Positions 7,533-16,379 of a stretch of DNA of 64,000 nt are shown one piece after another (positions within the stretch are counted from its first letter, which is position 1; each line of letters opens with the position of its first letter). A program made the translations under genes and the position numbers. This DNA is from Cytophagaceae bacterium ABcell3 (GTDB taxonomy: Bacteria; Bacteroidota; Bacteroidia; Cytophagales; Cytophagaceae), in assembly GCA_030913385.1 (NCBI GenBank), contig CP133159.1:2998584-3062583 (forward strand), in the 5' to 3' direction. A model generated the notes under the pieces. It worked only from the letters and a program-made list of their open reading frames with translations. It was not told where the DNA came from and ran no database searches.

Positions 7533-9770
7533 ATGAATCACTTCCTTGAAAATTATACTAAAAGTTTAGAAACAGGAGTCTATGTGTTCAATGCGAAAGA
7601 GGATAATGTTGGTGGAGTACAACGCTTTCAAGGAAAACTTGTCAATTCTGAAGACGGAGAGGGCCGTAAAGTTGTGGTTATTGAAGGGGATACAGGTGAC
7701 CAAAAACTATATGATTGTTTAAAGAATGTATACTATTTAGGCAACCCTCAGATGTTTACATGGCATGTAAAGAAAGATGGGTTATGGCTGCATGTTCATG
7801 TAATGAAATACAAAGAAGAATTGCTCGTGTGTTGCAATAATATTACCAAGCAGAAAGAAACAGAAGCGGAACTCAGAAAACGTGAGCGCACCTATCGCTT
7901 GTTAACCGAGAATTCTACTGATATGATTTGCAGGCTTAATTTTCGTGCGCAATTTTTGTATGTATCACCTTCCTCTTTAAAGGTTTTAGGATATCATCCT
8001 GAAGAGTTGCTCGGTAAATCCTTCTATAGCTTTGTTCACCCTGATGATTACGGACATGTAAAAAACATAAATCTAAAATTTGTACAAGATCCCCAATTGA
8101 CCACTATTGAGTTTAGGTTTCGGTGTAAAAATGGAAATTACAAGTGGATAGAGACAATAACTAAGCCTATAATAGACAGTGATGGAAAGTTTTTGGAAAT
8201 TCAATCTTCGGTGAGAGACGTAACGGAAAGGAAACAATTTGAGGATCAATTAAGAAATCTAAACCAGGAGCTTGAAAAAAGGGTGGTTGCCAGGACTATG
8301 CACTTATCTGCTGTGCTGCAAAACGCACCGGTTGTTTTATGGTCAGTCAATAATAAAAAAAATATAACCGTATTTGATGGTAAAGGTCTTGAAAAGTTAA
8401 ATATGAAACCCAATTCGCTCAGTGGTATTTCTATTTATGAAGCTTTTACGGATTACCCAAATGTAATTAAAAATGTTGAAGAAGCATTAAAAGGTAAATC
8501 TTTTGAAAAGGAGTTAGGGTATAAAGGAAGGTTTTATCGGGAGTTTTATTTTCCGTTTCGGGATAGTTTAGGTGATATCCAAGGCATGACTGCTATAGCA
8601 ACAGACATAACTGAAAGAAGAAAGTTTCAGGAAAAATTAGCGGCAAGTGAAGCCAAATATAAGTCAATGATTGAAGGTATTCCTCAACTGGTGTGGACAG
8701 CTTTGCCCAATGGCGAGGTTGATTTTTTCAATAATAACTGGTACAATTATACAGGCTTAACTAAAACTGGTTCACTGAACAAAAATTGGATTTCAGTTAT
8801 TCACCCTGATGATACCAAAGCAGTGCTTGAAAAAGTTAGTGATGGACTGGAACGAAAAGAAGTGCTTACCTATGAAGCGCGGTTTAAAAACATAAAGACC
8901 AGTCAATACCGCTGGCATTTGGCGCGGGTTTGGCCTGCCAAAGATAATAATGGCAAAGTGATAAAATGGTTGGGAACTGCCACGGATATACATGATCAAA
9001 AAAAACAAAATGAAGAACTTAAATTAAAAAACCTTGAGTTGACAAAAATCAACAATGACTTGGACAACTTTATTTATACGGCCTCTCATGACCTCAAAGC
9101 GCCAATATCCAACATAGAAGGCTTGTTTCAGGCCATAGAAGATAGCATGGACGGCCAGTGCAGTGATGAAATCGGGGTAATGGTTCATATGGCAGAAGAG
9201 TCCATAGAAAGGCTAAGAGATACTATTGCGGAACTTACAGAAATTAGCCGTGTACAGAAAGATTTTTATGCAGGTTATGAAAAAGTCGATATTCAACAGG
9301 TTGTTAATGATTTTTTTACGGATAACCAGGAAACTATAAAAAACAGTCATGCACAGTTTTTAGTTGAGCTCGATAAAAAGCATTTTTTGTTTTCTAAGAA
9401 GAATTTTAGAACCATTGTGCACAACCTTTTGAGCAATGCTATTAAATATAAGCATCCAGAAAGAGCGCCTATAATATTGATCAAGACTTATGAGGATAGG
9501 GGATCAGGAGAGCTTGTTTTAGTTGTTAAAGACAATGGCATAGGATTTAAAAATGAAGATGCAGGTAAAATCTTTAAAATGTTTAAGCGTGTGCACGATC
9601 ATGTAGAAGGTACAGGTGTTGGCTTATATATTGTTAAACGTATTATGGAAAATACTGGCGGAAAAATTCATGTAGAAAGCAAGGTTGGAGCGGGATCAGC
9701 CTTTACGTTACGTTTTCGCTTGCAGAGTTCAGCCTCTGGAAGCGAAAAGGATAGCGGCCAGAACCAGTAA
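7533..9770 (+). CDS. PAS-domain sensor histidine kinase
   Basis: The 745-residue protein has no membrane helix. After an N-terminal region of about 110 residues it carries PAS/PAC units: TYRLLTENSTDMICR (about 125-250, ending IQSSVRDVTERK), a divergent PAS near 260-370 (ending MTAIATDITERRK) and KYKSMIEGIPQLVWT (about 375-495, ending WLGTATDIHDQ). The transmitter follows: HisKA-type box FIYTASHDLKAP with His519, the N box NLLSNAIKYK, then DNGIGF and GTGVGLYIVKR for ATP binding. It would autophosphorylate on His519 in response to a cytoplasmic signal. No response regulator is adjacent. Its transmitter is strikingly like that of the CheB-CheR fusion at 27762, suggesting shared ancestry or a shared partner. 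Confidence 0.9.
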   Translation: MNHFLENYTKSLETGVYVFNAKEDNVGGVQRFQGKLVNSEDGEGRKVVVIEGDTGDQKLYDCLKNVYYLGNPQMFTWHVKKDGLWLHVHVMKYKEELLVCCNNITKQKETEAELRKRERTYRLLTENSTDMICRLNFRAQFLYVSPSSLKVLGYHPEELLGKSFYSFVHPDDYGHVKNINLKFVQDPQLTTIEFRFRCKNGNYKWIETITKPIIDSDGKFLEIQSSVRDVTERKQFEDQLRNLNQELEKRVVARTMHLSAVLQNAPVVLWSVNNKKNITVFDGKGLEKLNMKPNSLSGISIYEAFTDYPNVIKNVEEALKGKSFEKELGYKGRFYREFYFPFRDSLGDIQGMTAIATDITERRKFQEKLAASEAKYKSMIEGIPQLVWTALPNGEVDFFNNNWYNYTGLTKTGSLNKNWISVIHPDDTKAVLEKVSDGLERKEVLTYEARFKNIKTSQYRWHLARVWPAKDNNGKVIKWLGTATDIHDQKKQNEELKLKNLELTKINNDLDNFIYTASHDLKAPISNIEGLFQAIEDSMDGQCSDEIGVMVHMAEESIERLRDTIAELTEISRVQKDFYAGYEKVDIQQVVNDFFTDNQETIKNSHAQFLVELDKKHFLFSKKNFRTIVHNLLSNAIKYKHPERAPIILIKTYEDRGSGELVLVVKDNGIGFKNEDAGKIFKMFKRVHDHVEGTGVGLYIVKRIMENTGGKIHVESKVGAGSAFTLRFRLQSSASGSEKDSGQNQ

Positions 9771-9832
9771 GACTCCTACTATGTCGGCTATTCTTCTTAT
9801 GGTTAAGTATAATAGTTTGGTATTTTTCATAA

Positions 9833-11143
9833 TTAAACTATTTGAAAACGTTCAGTATATATGTTTCTCCAGTCAATCTTTAAGTTTCTTAGCGCATATT
9901 CAGCAGCATCCATTAAGGGGTCTGGACCACAAATGAAATACATATATTGATTGGGGTTTGCAGGTAAATGCTTTTTTAAGAGCGATTGGTTTACGAAACC
10001 TGTTTCTCCTTGCCAACTTTCTGGAGGTTCTGAAAGCAGGTGGATTACCTGTAGGTTTAGCTTTTTGGATAAATCTTCTAGTTCTTCTCTAAATGTTATG
10101 TTTTCTATGGTTTGATTTCCATAGATTAACTTGATTTTTCGCTTGCCTTTTGTGTCTACAAATGTTCTCAACATGCTCATGGCAGGTGTTATACCTATAC
10201 CTCCCATAATCATAAAGATGTCGTGGTTTGGTTCGGGTGTAAAAGAGCCAAACGGTCCTTCTAAAAACACTTTTGTGCCAGGTTTAAAGTGCTTCCATTT
10301 AGAGGTAAAGTCACCGAATTCTTTTGCTGTAAAACTGATTTCTTGACTTAACTCGCTTGAGGTAAAAGAAAATGGGTGTTGTTGCAATGAAAATGGTGTT
10401 TCTCCTACAGTTAACCATGCAAACTGACCGGCCACATATTTCATCTTTTCATGGTTTTCCGGCAATAAAGTAATCGTGGTGGACTGGCCTCTCTCGGGAA
10501 TGACTTTTTGAATTATATAAGGTTTTCTTTTATTCTTCCATGGTCTGATCAACCGGGAGTAAAAAAGGGCAAAGCTACATACCACAACAAAAACGCTTAA
10601 GGTAGCTTTTTTCCATAATGGGTCTGTGTACCAAGATACCTGAAAAGCATGAATTAAACCCCCATATAGAATAAGTACTGCACAAATCCCATGCAATAGC
10701 CTCCATTTTTCATAACTAAGGTTAAACAATGTTCTCTTTAAACTAGTGGCTAATATGGTGAATAATACCATTAGCAAAAAAATCAAAGAAATAGCCCTGA
10801 GTGCATCTACGGAAACATCAAGGAATGCTAAGAAGGATGGGTCGGAAATAAAAAGTATTATGGGGTGTGAAAGAATTAGAATAAACGCAATTATACCTAT
10901 TTCCCTATGATATTGAATAATATTGTCCATGCCATAGCTTGGTGCTACATGTTTAATTCTTCCGGAAATTACAAATTGTAAGGCAAACAAACCAAGTCCC
11001 AAGAATCCGGTGGCTGTGCCAAGCTCTGTGCCAAAACCTCTGGTTATATCAAATTGCCCAATAAGTGCAATAGCCAATGGCACCAATGCAACTATTACAT
11101 AAATTATTAACCATCCTATGCCTCTGTGGTAACTGTATTTCAT
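9833..11143 (-). CDS. Ferric-reductase-like membrane flavoprotein oxidoreductase
   Basis: The 436-residue protein has about six N-terminal membrane helices (residues 1-200) with several conserved His in the ferric-reductase-like transmembrane domain (IQYHREIG, LSHP, LLHG, LIHAFQ), suitable for heme. The soluble half has an FAD-binding segment (QQHPFSFTSS, preceded by GQFAWLTV), a nucleotide-binding glycine motif GGIGITPAMSML and the C-terminal CGPDPLMDAAEYAL typical of ferredoxin-NADP reductase folds. It would pass electrons from NAD(P)H through FAD and heme across the membrane. The acceptor (ferric iron, oxygen or another protein) is not determined. It is convergent with the kinase at 7533 and lies 52 bp downstream of the gene ending at 11196, same strand. 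Confidence 0.87.
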   Translation of the reverse strand: MKYSYHRGIGWLIIYVIVALVPLAIALIGQFDITRGFGTELGTATGFLGLGLFALQFVISGRIKHVAPSYGMDNIIQYHREIGIIAFILILSHPIILFISDPSFLAFLDVSVDALRAISLIFLLMVLFTILATSLKRTLFNLSYEKWRLLHGICAVLILYGGLIHAFQVSWYTDPLWKKATLSVFVVVCSFALFYSRLIRPWKNKRKPYIIQKVIPERGQSTTITLLPENHEKMKYVAGQFAWLTVGETPFSLQQHPFSFTSSELSQEISFTAKEFGDFTSKWKHFKPGTKVFLEGPFGSFTPEPNHDIFMIMGGIGITPAMSMLRTFVDTKGKRKIKLIYGNQTIENITFREELEDLSKKLNLQVIHLLSEPPESWQGETGFVNQSLLKKHLPANPNQYMYFICGPDPLMDAAEYALRNLKIDWRNIYTERFQIV

Positions 11144-11195
11144 TGAAAAATATTCTATATAATATACTAATGGCAGCTATAAGTGTTTAGATTGG

Positions 11196-12254
11196 CTAAT
11201 TATTATTAGGGGACAATTCATCGTCAATGCCCCTAATGGGCTGTAGCCTTTCTTTAAGTCGTCCGCCTGGTATAAACCTGTATATGAAATTAACTCTGTA
11301 ATTTCCGGTCATCATGGAATTAGTGAAGTTTTCCGTAGAGGCAAAGCGCACATTGTTATAAACAAAATTGCCGTTCAAAGACCACCTTTCTGAATTATAT
11401 CCTGCAAAAATTCTGAAAAAGAGGTTTGGACGTACATCCCAATCTCTCTCTCTGTAGTGGTCACCGTCTTGAATTGCATGGCCGATTACTAGATTAGTAG
11501 AGGCAGAAGCGGTGACAAAGAAATTTTTCAAAAATACCAATGTATAGGCATACCCTAGGTTTGGTCCAAGGTCAAAAAAACGGGTTCTCGTAAAGTTTCT
11601 TTCTGGATCTTCTATTAATTCTATCGGAATCAAAGCACTGTCGCCTCGTGCCCTTCCTCCATACATTTCAAAACCTAAAAGGGGCGTACCGGCCGATTTT
11701 CTTTGCCATTCGTTTTGCAGGAAAGCTGCATTAAAAGAAAATTTTTCAAAATTGAAGACATATTGTACCGAAGCCCCAAGTTTGGTTACAACAAGATCAG
11801 GTCTATAGTAAAAATTTTCCCCATCAGGAGCCGCTTTCCCTTCAGGTAGCATGTGATATCCTTTATAAAACTGACCAAACAGATCAACTACCATGGCCCT
11901 GGGGTAGGCATGGGCCTGCAGGTCTAGGTAGCGAGTGTCGCCTTGGCCTTGGTCGGGATTTAGAAAATTAAAACCGTATGCCAAGTTTAAGGTCGCCCAT
12001 CGATAAGTAGCCCCAATGCCCAAGTTTAAGGTAGTGTTAGGCATGTACATATAATCGGTACCTGTAAGTCGGTCGTTAATACGGAATGAGGTGAACTTTT
12101 GAGAAAGGTACAACCTGCTATTTATCGCATCTTCAAAAACTATATAATGTTCACCTTCTACCTCTTCTTCATAATCTTCAATTATTTGTGCTTTTATAGC
12201 AAAAGATATACATGTTAAACAAATAATGTTTAGAAAAGTGTTTTTAAGCATCAT
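11196..12254 (-). CDS. DUF4421-like outer-membrane beta-barrel protein
   Basis: From the ATG pair at 12254 the protein has 352 residues and a Sec signal peptide (MMLKNTFLNIICLTCISFAIKAQ). The mature part is rich in alternating aromatic and polar residues typical of beta-barrels, with TDYMYMPNTTLNLGIGATYRW and LNLAYGFNFL near residues 70-110, which resembles the DUF4421 family of Bacteroidota. A TTG at 12293 would add 13 unlikely residues. Proteins like this are thought to sit in the outer membrane; none has a settled function. It lies upstream of the ferric-reductase-like gene on the same strand and may be co-transcribed with it. The family name is moderately sure. Confidence 0.65.
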   Translation of the reverse strand: MMLKNTFLNIICLTCISFAIKAQIIEDYEEEVEGEHYIVFEDAINSRLYLSQKFTSFRINDRLTGTDYMYMPNTTLNLGIGATYRWATLNLAYGFNFLNPDQGQGDTRYLDLQAHAYPRAMVVDLFGQFYKGYHMLPEGKAAPDGENFYYRPDLVVTKLGASVQYVFNFEKFSFNAAFLQNEWQRKSAGTPLLGFEMYGGRARGDSALIPIELIEDPERNFTRTRFFDLGPNLGYAYTLVFLKNFFVTASASTNLVIGHAIQDGDHYRERDWDVRPNLFFRIFAGYNSERWSLNGNFVYNNVRFASTENFTNSMMTGNYRVNFIYRFIPGGRLKERLQPIRGIDDELSPNNN

Positions 12255-12510
12255 GGACCTATACCTGTACAAAAAAATAATATGATTTATCAACAGGTAG
12301 TGCTAAGGAAATGTTTATTCTACGAAGGAAGCTATTTTAATTTTTACAGCCGTGTAGGAATGATGGCTGTTGTATTAAGTTATATCTTAGATAATGCAGA
12401 GCTCCGATTTTGTTGCTTTTTCTGATTTTTGATTGAGTTATTGGGATAGCATGCTTTTTAGAGTAAAATTCCTTTGTTTCTTTTAAATAGTAGCGGTAAA
12501 TTTCGGGGTC

Positions 12511-13434
12511 ATGGAAAAAAAGTTAATTTTCGCTACCCAAAACTACCTATACATGCGTGATATGGTAGTTTCCCAAGGAGGGTTTGATAAAGGAGAAGTT
12601 GAAGTAAAGTATTTTCCCGATGGGGAAAGATATCAAAGAGTACTAACCAGCGCCGACTGCAGAGATGTTGTGCTCATAGGAGGTACAATTTCAGACAGCG
12701 ATACGCTTGAATTTTACGATTTGGCATGTGCGCTTGTTAAACATGGCGCTAGATCTCTGCTGATGATTATACCTTATTTTGGGTATAGCACCATGGAAAG
12801 AAATGTAAAACCCGGAGAGGTTATTACTGCTAAAACCCGTGCTAGGATAATTTCAGTTATTCCACTAACAGGGATGGGGAATAAAGTTATCTTTTTAGAT
12901 CTACATACAGAAGGTTTGCCTCATTATCTAGAAGGCAATATTAGGCATATCCATATTTATGGAAAGTCTATTATATTAAATGCAGCCCGAGAAATTGGTG
13001 GAGATAATTTTGTTATGGCCTGTACTGATGCAGGTAGGGCAAAATGGGTAGAGTCTTTGGCTAATGATTTAGGTGTAAATGCGGCATTTGTTTTTAAAAG
13101 AAGGTTGTCTGGGGAAGAAACAGAAATAACATCTGTTTCAGCAGATGTTAAAGGCAAGACTGTTGTAATATACGATGATATGATCAGGACAGGTGGATCT
13201 TTGGTCAATGCAGCTAAGGCCTATATGAATGCCGGAGCGGTTAGGGTAGCAGCTATTACCACCCATGGATTGTTTACGAATAACGGAATGGAAAGGATAG
13301 AGAAAAGTGGCTTGTTTTATAAAGTTATTTGCACCGACAGCCATCCAAATGTTTTAAAAATCAATAACCCGCTTTTAGAGGTGAGATCTGTAGCGAAGCT
13401 CTTTGCTGATAGGGTAGCTGAAATTGAGTGTTAA
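12511..13434 (+). CDS. Divergent ribose-phosphate pyrophosphokinase-like protein
   Basis: The 307-residue length and order of motifs match PRPP synthetase: FPDGERYQRV near residue 35, IPYFGYSTMERN near 90, DLHTEGLPHYLEG near 130, the catalytic-loop KRR near 192-194, and the PRPP-binding loop DDMIRTGGS near 222-230. Several hallmark residues differ: the ATP-binding RQDRK is replaced by TMERN, and the ribose-phosphate loop reads RTGGS instead of DTAGT. The protein may bind nucleotides or phosphoribosyl compounds without making PRPP, or may use another diphosphate donor. An ordinary prs gene should exist elsewhere in the genome. It is followed 24 bp later by an RRM gene, so the two are likely co-transcribed. 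Confidence 0.8.
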   Translation: MEKKLIFATQNYLYMRDMVVSQGGFDKGEVEVKYFPDGERYQRVLTSADCRDVVLIGGTISDSDTLEFYDLACALVKHGARSLLMIIPYFGYSTMERNVKPGEVITAKTRARIISVIPLTGMGNKVIFLDLHTEGLPHYLEGNIRHIHIYGKSIILNAAREIGGDNFVMACTDAGRAKWVESLANDLGVNAAFVFKRRLSGEETEITSVSADVKGKTVVIYDDMIRTGGSLVNAAKAYMNAGAVRVAAITTHGLFTNNGMERIEKSGLFYKVICTDSHPNVLKINNPLLEVRSVAKLFADRVAEIEC

Positions 13435-13458
13435 ATATTGAATTTACATTAGTGAAAT

Positions 13459-13869
13459 ATGGATATCTTTGTTGGCAGCTTGCCGTTTAAAATTAAAGAG
13501 GAGGACCTGAAGTCTTTGTTTGAACAATACGGGAAAGTTGCTTCTGTTACCATTATTATTGATAACATTACCAGACAAAACAAAGGCTTCGGCTTTGTGA
13601 AAATGCCCAATGATAGAGATGCTTTAAAGGCTATTAAAGAGTTGAATGGGGCAGAGGTAATGGGAAGAAAGATTAAAGCGAGCAAATCTGAAAGTAAAGA
13701 AAAAGATAATAGAAAAGCCATAGAGTTACTTAGAAGTGGAAAAGTTATTACCAAAAAGAAAAAGGTCAATGTGATAGGTCGGTATAAAGATTCTAAGCAG
13801 AAGGATGAAAAAACACAAAAACGGGATAGGCGGATTAAAACATTGAGGCACAAAAGGAAGAGGAAATAA
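13459..13869 (+). CDS. RRM-domain RNA-binding protein
   Basis: The first 80 residues form one RNA recognition motif: RNP2 is MDIFVGSLPF and RNP1 is KGFGFVKM, separated by the normal spacing. The remaining 55 residues are strongly basic (KKKKVNVIGRYKDS, then an Arg/Lys-rich end), unlike the Gly-rich tails of many bacterial RRM proteins. It would bind single-stranded RNA in the cytoplasm; in other bacteria such proteins are often cold-induced, but here only the fold is shown. The gene starts 24 bp after the PRPP-synthetase-like gene. A long inverted repeat separates it from the convergent PQQ dehydrogenase gene. Confidence 0.9.
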   Translation: MDIFVGSLPFKIKEEDLKSLFEQYGKVASVTIIIDNITRQNKGFGFVKMPNDRDALKAIKELNGAEVMGRKIKASKSESKEKDNRKAIELLRSGKVITKKKKVNVIGRYKDSKQKDEKTQKRDRRIKTLRHKRKRK

Positions 13870-13883
13870 AGGCACTCTTTGAT

Positions 13884-13932
13884 ACCTAATTAAGCTCACC
13901 CTGGTGTAAGAAGAAGGTAAGCTTAATTAGGT
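13884..13932. terminator. 17-bp inverted repeat between convergent genes
   Basis: The arms at 13884-13900 and 13916-13932 are inverted copies (core CCTAATTAAGCT) with one mismatch in 17 bp and a 15-nt loop. A partial third copy containing CTAATTAGGTATT follows near 13958-13970. It lies between the convergent RRM and PQQ dehydrogenase genes and probably acts as a bidirectional terminator, although T-runs are short. Confidence 0.55.
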
Positions 13933-13975
13933 TGCGCTGAAAAACACCCAAGATACCCTAATTAGGTATTACCGT

Positions 13976-15130
13976 CTAGTTATTTCTTGCTGCCACTTCA
14001 TGTTCTACTAAATCAGCGAGTCTATAAATGTTTCCATTGCCAAAATCGCCAACATAGAGGTTTCCATCTTCATCTTCTCCAAATGTTGAAATCATATAAT
14101 CAACAGTATGTAGCAGTTCAGAAGTTACCTCATCTTCATCTTCTTGTAGCGCCCAAATGTTTCCTGAGCAATAGTCTGCGAAAATATAGTTGCCTTGAAG
14201 GTCTTCCATTTCTGTACCTCTATAGACATAACCCCCAATAATAGAGCAATTGTCATCTTGAATAGAATATTCGTAAAGTGGTTCAATTCCCAAGGGCTCA
14301 CACTCTGTGCCAGGAGGGAAACACATAGTTCCTTCCATAACAGGCCAGCCGTAATTACCTCCCTTTTCTAACCGATTTATGACTTCTAAATGGTCTTGTC
14401 CTACATCAGCTATCCAAATTTCCCCAGTTTGTCTATCTTGGGTTATCTTCCAAGGATTTCTTAAGCCATACGCAAAAATTTCCTCCCTTACGTTTTCTTC
14501 CCCAACGAAAGGATTGTCTTCAGGAATAGCATATGGGTCTCCCTTGTCAACATCTATTCTTAAAATTTTTCCTTTGTAAGCCATCAGGTCTTGTGCGTTT
14601 TCTTCAGGGTCACCAGCCCCTCCACCATCACCATTTGCGATGTATAAATAACCGTCATCTCCAAAAATAAGGGCTCCTCCATTGTGGTTGCCCATAGGTT
14701 GTTCATATTCTAAAAGCACTTTTTCAGAGTCCTTCATACCAGACTGTCTGTCGTCGGCAGCGGTAAAGCGTGAAATCCTTGTGATTTTTTCATTTCCCTC
14801 TTCCGCAGTATAATTGAGGAAAAAGTAGCCATTTTCGTCAAAGTTTGGGTGAAACGCAATTCCTAAAAGTCCCATTTCGGTATGGTCAATATAGACCTGC
14901 TCGGTAATATCCAGAAACTCGTTGACAGTATTTCCATCATATACTTTTATGGTACCAGGCTTTTCTAGTATAAATAATCGATGTGTTCCGTCGCCCGCAT
15001 TGGCAATATCGGTAGGCTCTGTAAGTCCATCTATCATAGGTGATGTCTGCTCCTCTACCTGACTTTTGGCATTACAGGAAACGATAATAGCTGCTAGGAT
15101 TAAAAGTTGAGCTAGATTTAATATTTTCAT
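13976..15130 (-). CDS. PQQ-dependent sugar dehydrogenase-like lipoprotein
   Basis: The 384-residue protein starts with a lipoprotein signal (ILAAIIVSCNAKSQ, lipobox Cys near 19). The rest is the six-bladed propeller of soluble glucose dehydrogenase/sorbosone dehydrogenase proteins: GLTEPTDIANAGDGTHRLFI, TEMGLLGIAFHPNF, the NHNGGALIFGDDGYLYIANGD segment, then AYGLRNPWKI and EIWIADVGQDHLEVIN. These proteins oxidise sugars with PQQ in the periplasm, but substrate is unknown. It is a close paralogue of the protein at 58901, which lacks a lipobox and has a T9SS domain instead. The final residues end soon after the propeller. It lies 46 bp downstream of the K+ channel gene on the same strand. Confidence 0.85.
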   Translation of the reverse strand: MKILNLAQLLILAAIIVSCNAKSQVEEQTSPMIDGLTEPTDIANAGDGTHRLFILEKPGTIKVYDGNTVNEFLDITEQVYIDHTEMGLLGIAFHPNFDENGYFFLNYTAEEGNEKITRISRFTAADDRQSGMKDSEKVLLEYEQPMGNHNGGALIFGDDGYLYIANGDGGGAGDPEENAQDLMAYKGKILRIDVDKGDPYAIPEDNPFVGEENVREEIFAYGLRNPWKITQDRQTGEIWIADVGQDHLEVINRLEKGGNYGWPVMEGTMCFPPGTECEPLGIEPLYEYSIQDDNCSIIGGYVYRGTEMEDLQGNYIFADYCSGNIWALQEDEDEVTSELLHTVDYMISTFGEDEDGNLYVGDFGNGNIYRLADLVEHEVAARNN

Positions 15131-15176
15131 AAATTAAACATTTGCTTTTATCTCTAATTCTAACAGCGTTGTACTG

Positions 15177-16151
15177 CTATTGTTTTTCCTCATGATTATG
15201 GATCATTAACAAAGTGTCATCGGGTCTGAAAATGACATTGTCATCTGGGTTTATATATACTTTGTTGTTTCTTTTATAGCCAATTACCATGACGTCAGTT
15301 AGGATATGGTTTATGTCAGAGATACGTTTGTCTTTAAACTTTTCATCCAGTTTGTTAAATTTAACCTCTGTTAAATGGTATTCGCAAGTGGATTCTTCGG
15401 CAGAGGGTTGGAAATAGGATTGTACTTGTTTTTTTATAAATAGACCTGCCATATGCAGACCGCCTATAACATCTGTTAATACTGCATGATCTGCGCCAGC
15501 TCTTTTTAGTTTTTTTTCCGCACTGGGATCCGATGCCCTTACTACAATGAGGATGGCCGGATTCATTTCTCGCGCTGTTAAAGAAATAAGTACATTGTCA
15601 GCATCATTGGGCAATGAGCATATAAGCCCTTTGGCTTTTTTTAATCCGGCCCTTTCCAAGGAAGATTCTCTTGTGGCATCTTGCGCTATAAAGATCACGT
15701 CTTTAAATTCAGGAACATCCGATAAGTGTTCTTCCTCATTAGCCTCAATTACTACGACTTTTACGTCATGCTTTAGCAGTTCTTGTGTTGCTTTGATACC
15801 ATGTCTGCCAAACCCGCATACGATTACATGATTTTCCATCTTTTTTATCTTTTTGTCTTTATTTATCTCCTGCCACTTTTTCTTTACCTCTCCTTCAAAT
15901 ATGTATTTGGAAATAATGGTAACGGCATAGGCATAAAGTCCCAGATTAAATAAAATATAGACAGATGTGAATACCCTACCTAGGCTTGACAATTCTTGAA
16001 CTTCAGTAAAACCTACAGTACTAAGGGTTAATATGGTCATATACAAAGCATTGACCATTCCTAAATCCTCTATAGTAATGAACCCTAAAATACCTATGAT
16101 AATGCTGCTAATGAACAAGGACAATGCTCTTCTAAACTTGCTTAGTTTCAT
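15177..16151 (-). CDS. RCK-gated potassium channel
   Basis: The 324-residue protein has two membrane helices flanking a pore loop (TILTLSTVGFTE near residues 38-49), a cytoplasmic RCK/TrkA-N domain with the Rossmann motif VIVCGFGRHGIKA near 109-121, and a TrkA-C domain near the C-terminus (ending IFRPDDTLLMIHNHEEKQ). It resembles MthK-type channels. The selectivity filter reads TVGFTE rather than TVGYGD. The acidic position is kept one residue later, so K+ conduction is expected but the pore is not canonical. Gating would be by a ligand of the RCK domain. No Trk transport subunit is adjacent. Confidence 0.88.
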   Translation of the reverse strand: MKLSKFRRALSLFISSIIIGILGFITIEDLGMVNALYMTILTLSTVGFTEVQELSSLGRVFTSVYILFNLGLYAYAVTIISKYIFEGEVKKKWQEINKDKKIKKMENHVIVCGFGRHGIKATQELLKHDVKVVVIEANEEEHLSDVPEFKDVIFIAQDATRESSLERAGLKKAKGLICSLPNDADNVLISLTAREMNPAILIVVRASDPSAEKKLKRAGADHAVLTDVIGGLHMAGLFIKKQVQSYFQPSAEESTCEYHLTEVKFNKLDEKFKDKRISDINHILTDVMVIGYKRNNKVYINPDDNVIFRPDDTLLMIHNHEEKQ

Positions 16152-16379
16152 GTTCAGATCTATTACAAAAAATGCAAAAAATTGTAAGGGTCAAACACTT
16201 GGTGTTAACCCTTCTTTTGCTCATGTGTTTGTTTTTTTTAATGCAGTTTAATTAAATCCGTCAAAAAATCTGGGGGCTTGCAAAAATTGAAGTGGTTAAT
16301 GAAATGGCTTTTTTGATATAACCACCTGAACCAAACTATTTCCATTATTCTTAGTATTTACAGTGCATTGTAAAATAGT

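Noticed and set aside
9685-9936. 83-codon plus-strand frame overlapping the kinase end and the flavoprotein gene
   Set aside because: It overlaps two well-supported genes in other frames and shows no domain or start signal.
13934-13948. 15-mer GCGCTGAAAAACACC also present on the minus strand at 49068-49082
   Set aside because: In a 64-kb AT-rich window a few shared 15-mers are expected by chance, and flanking sequences do not align.
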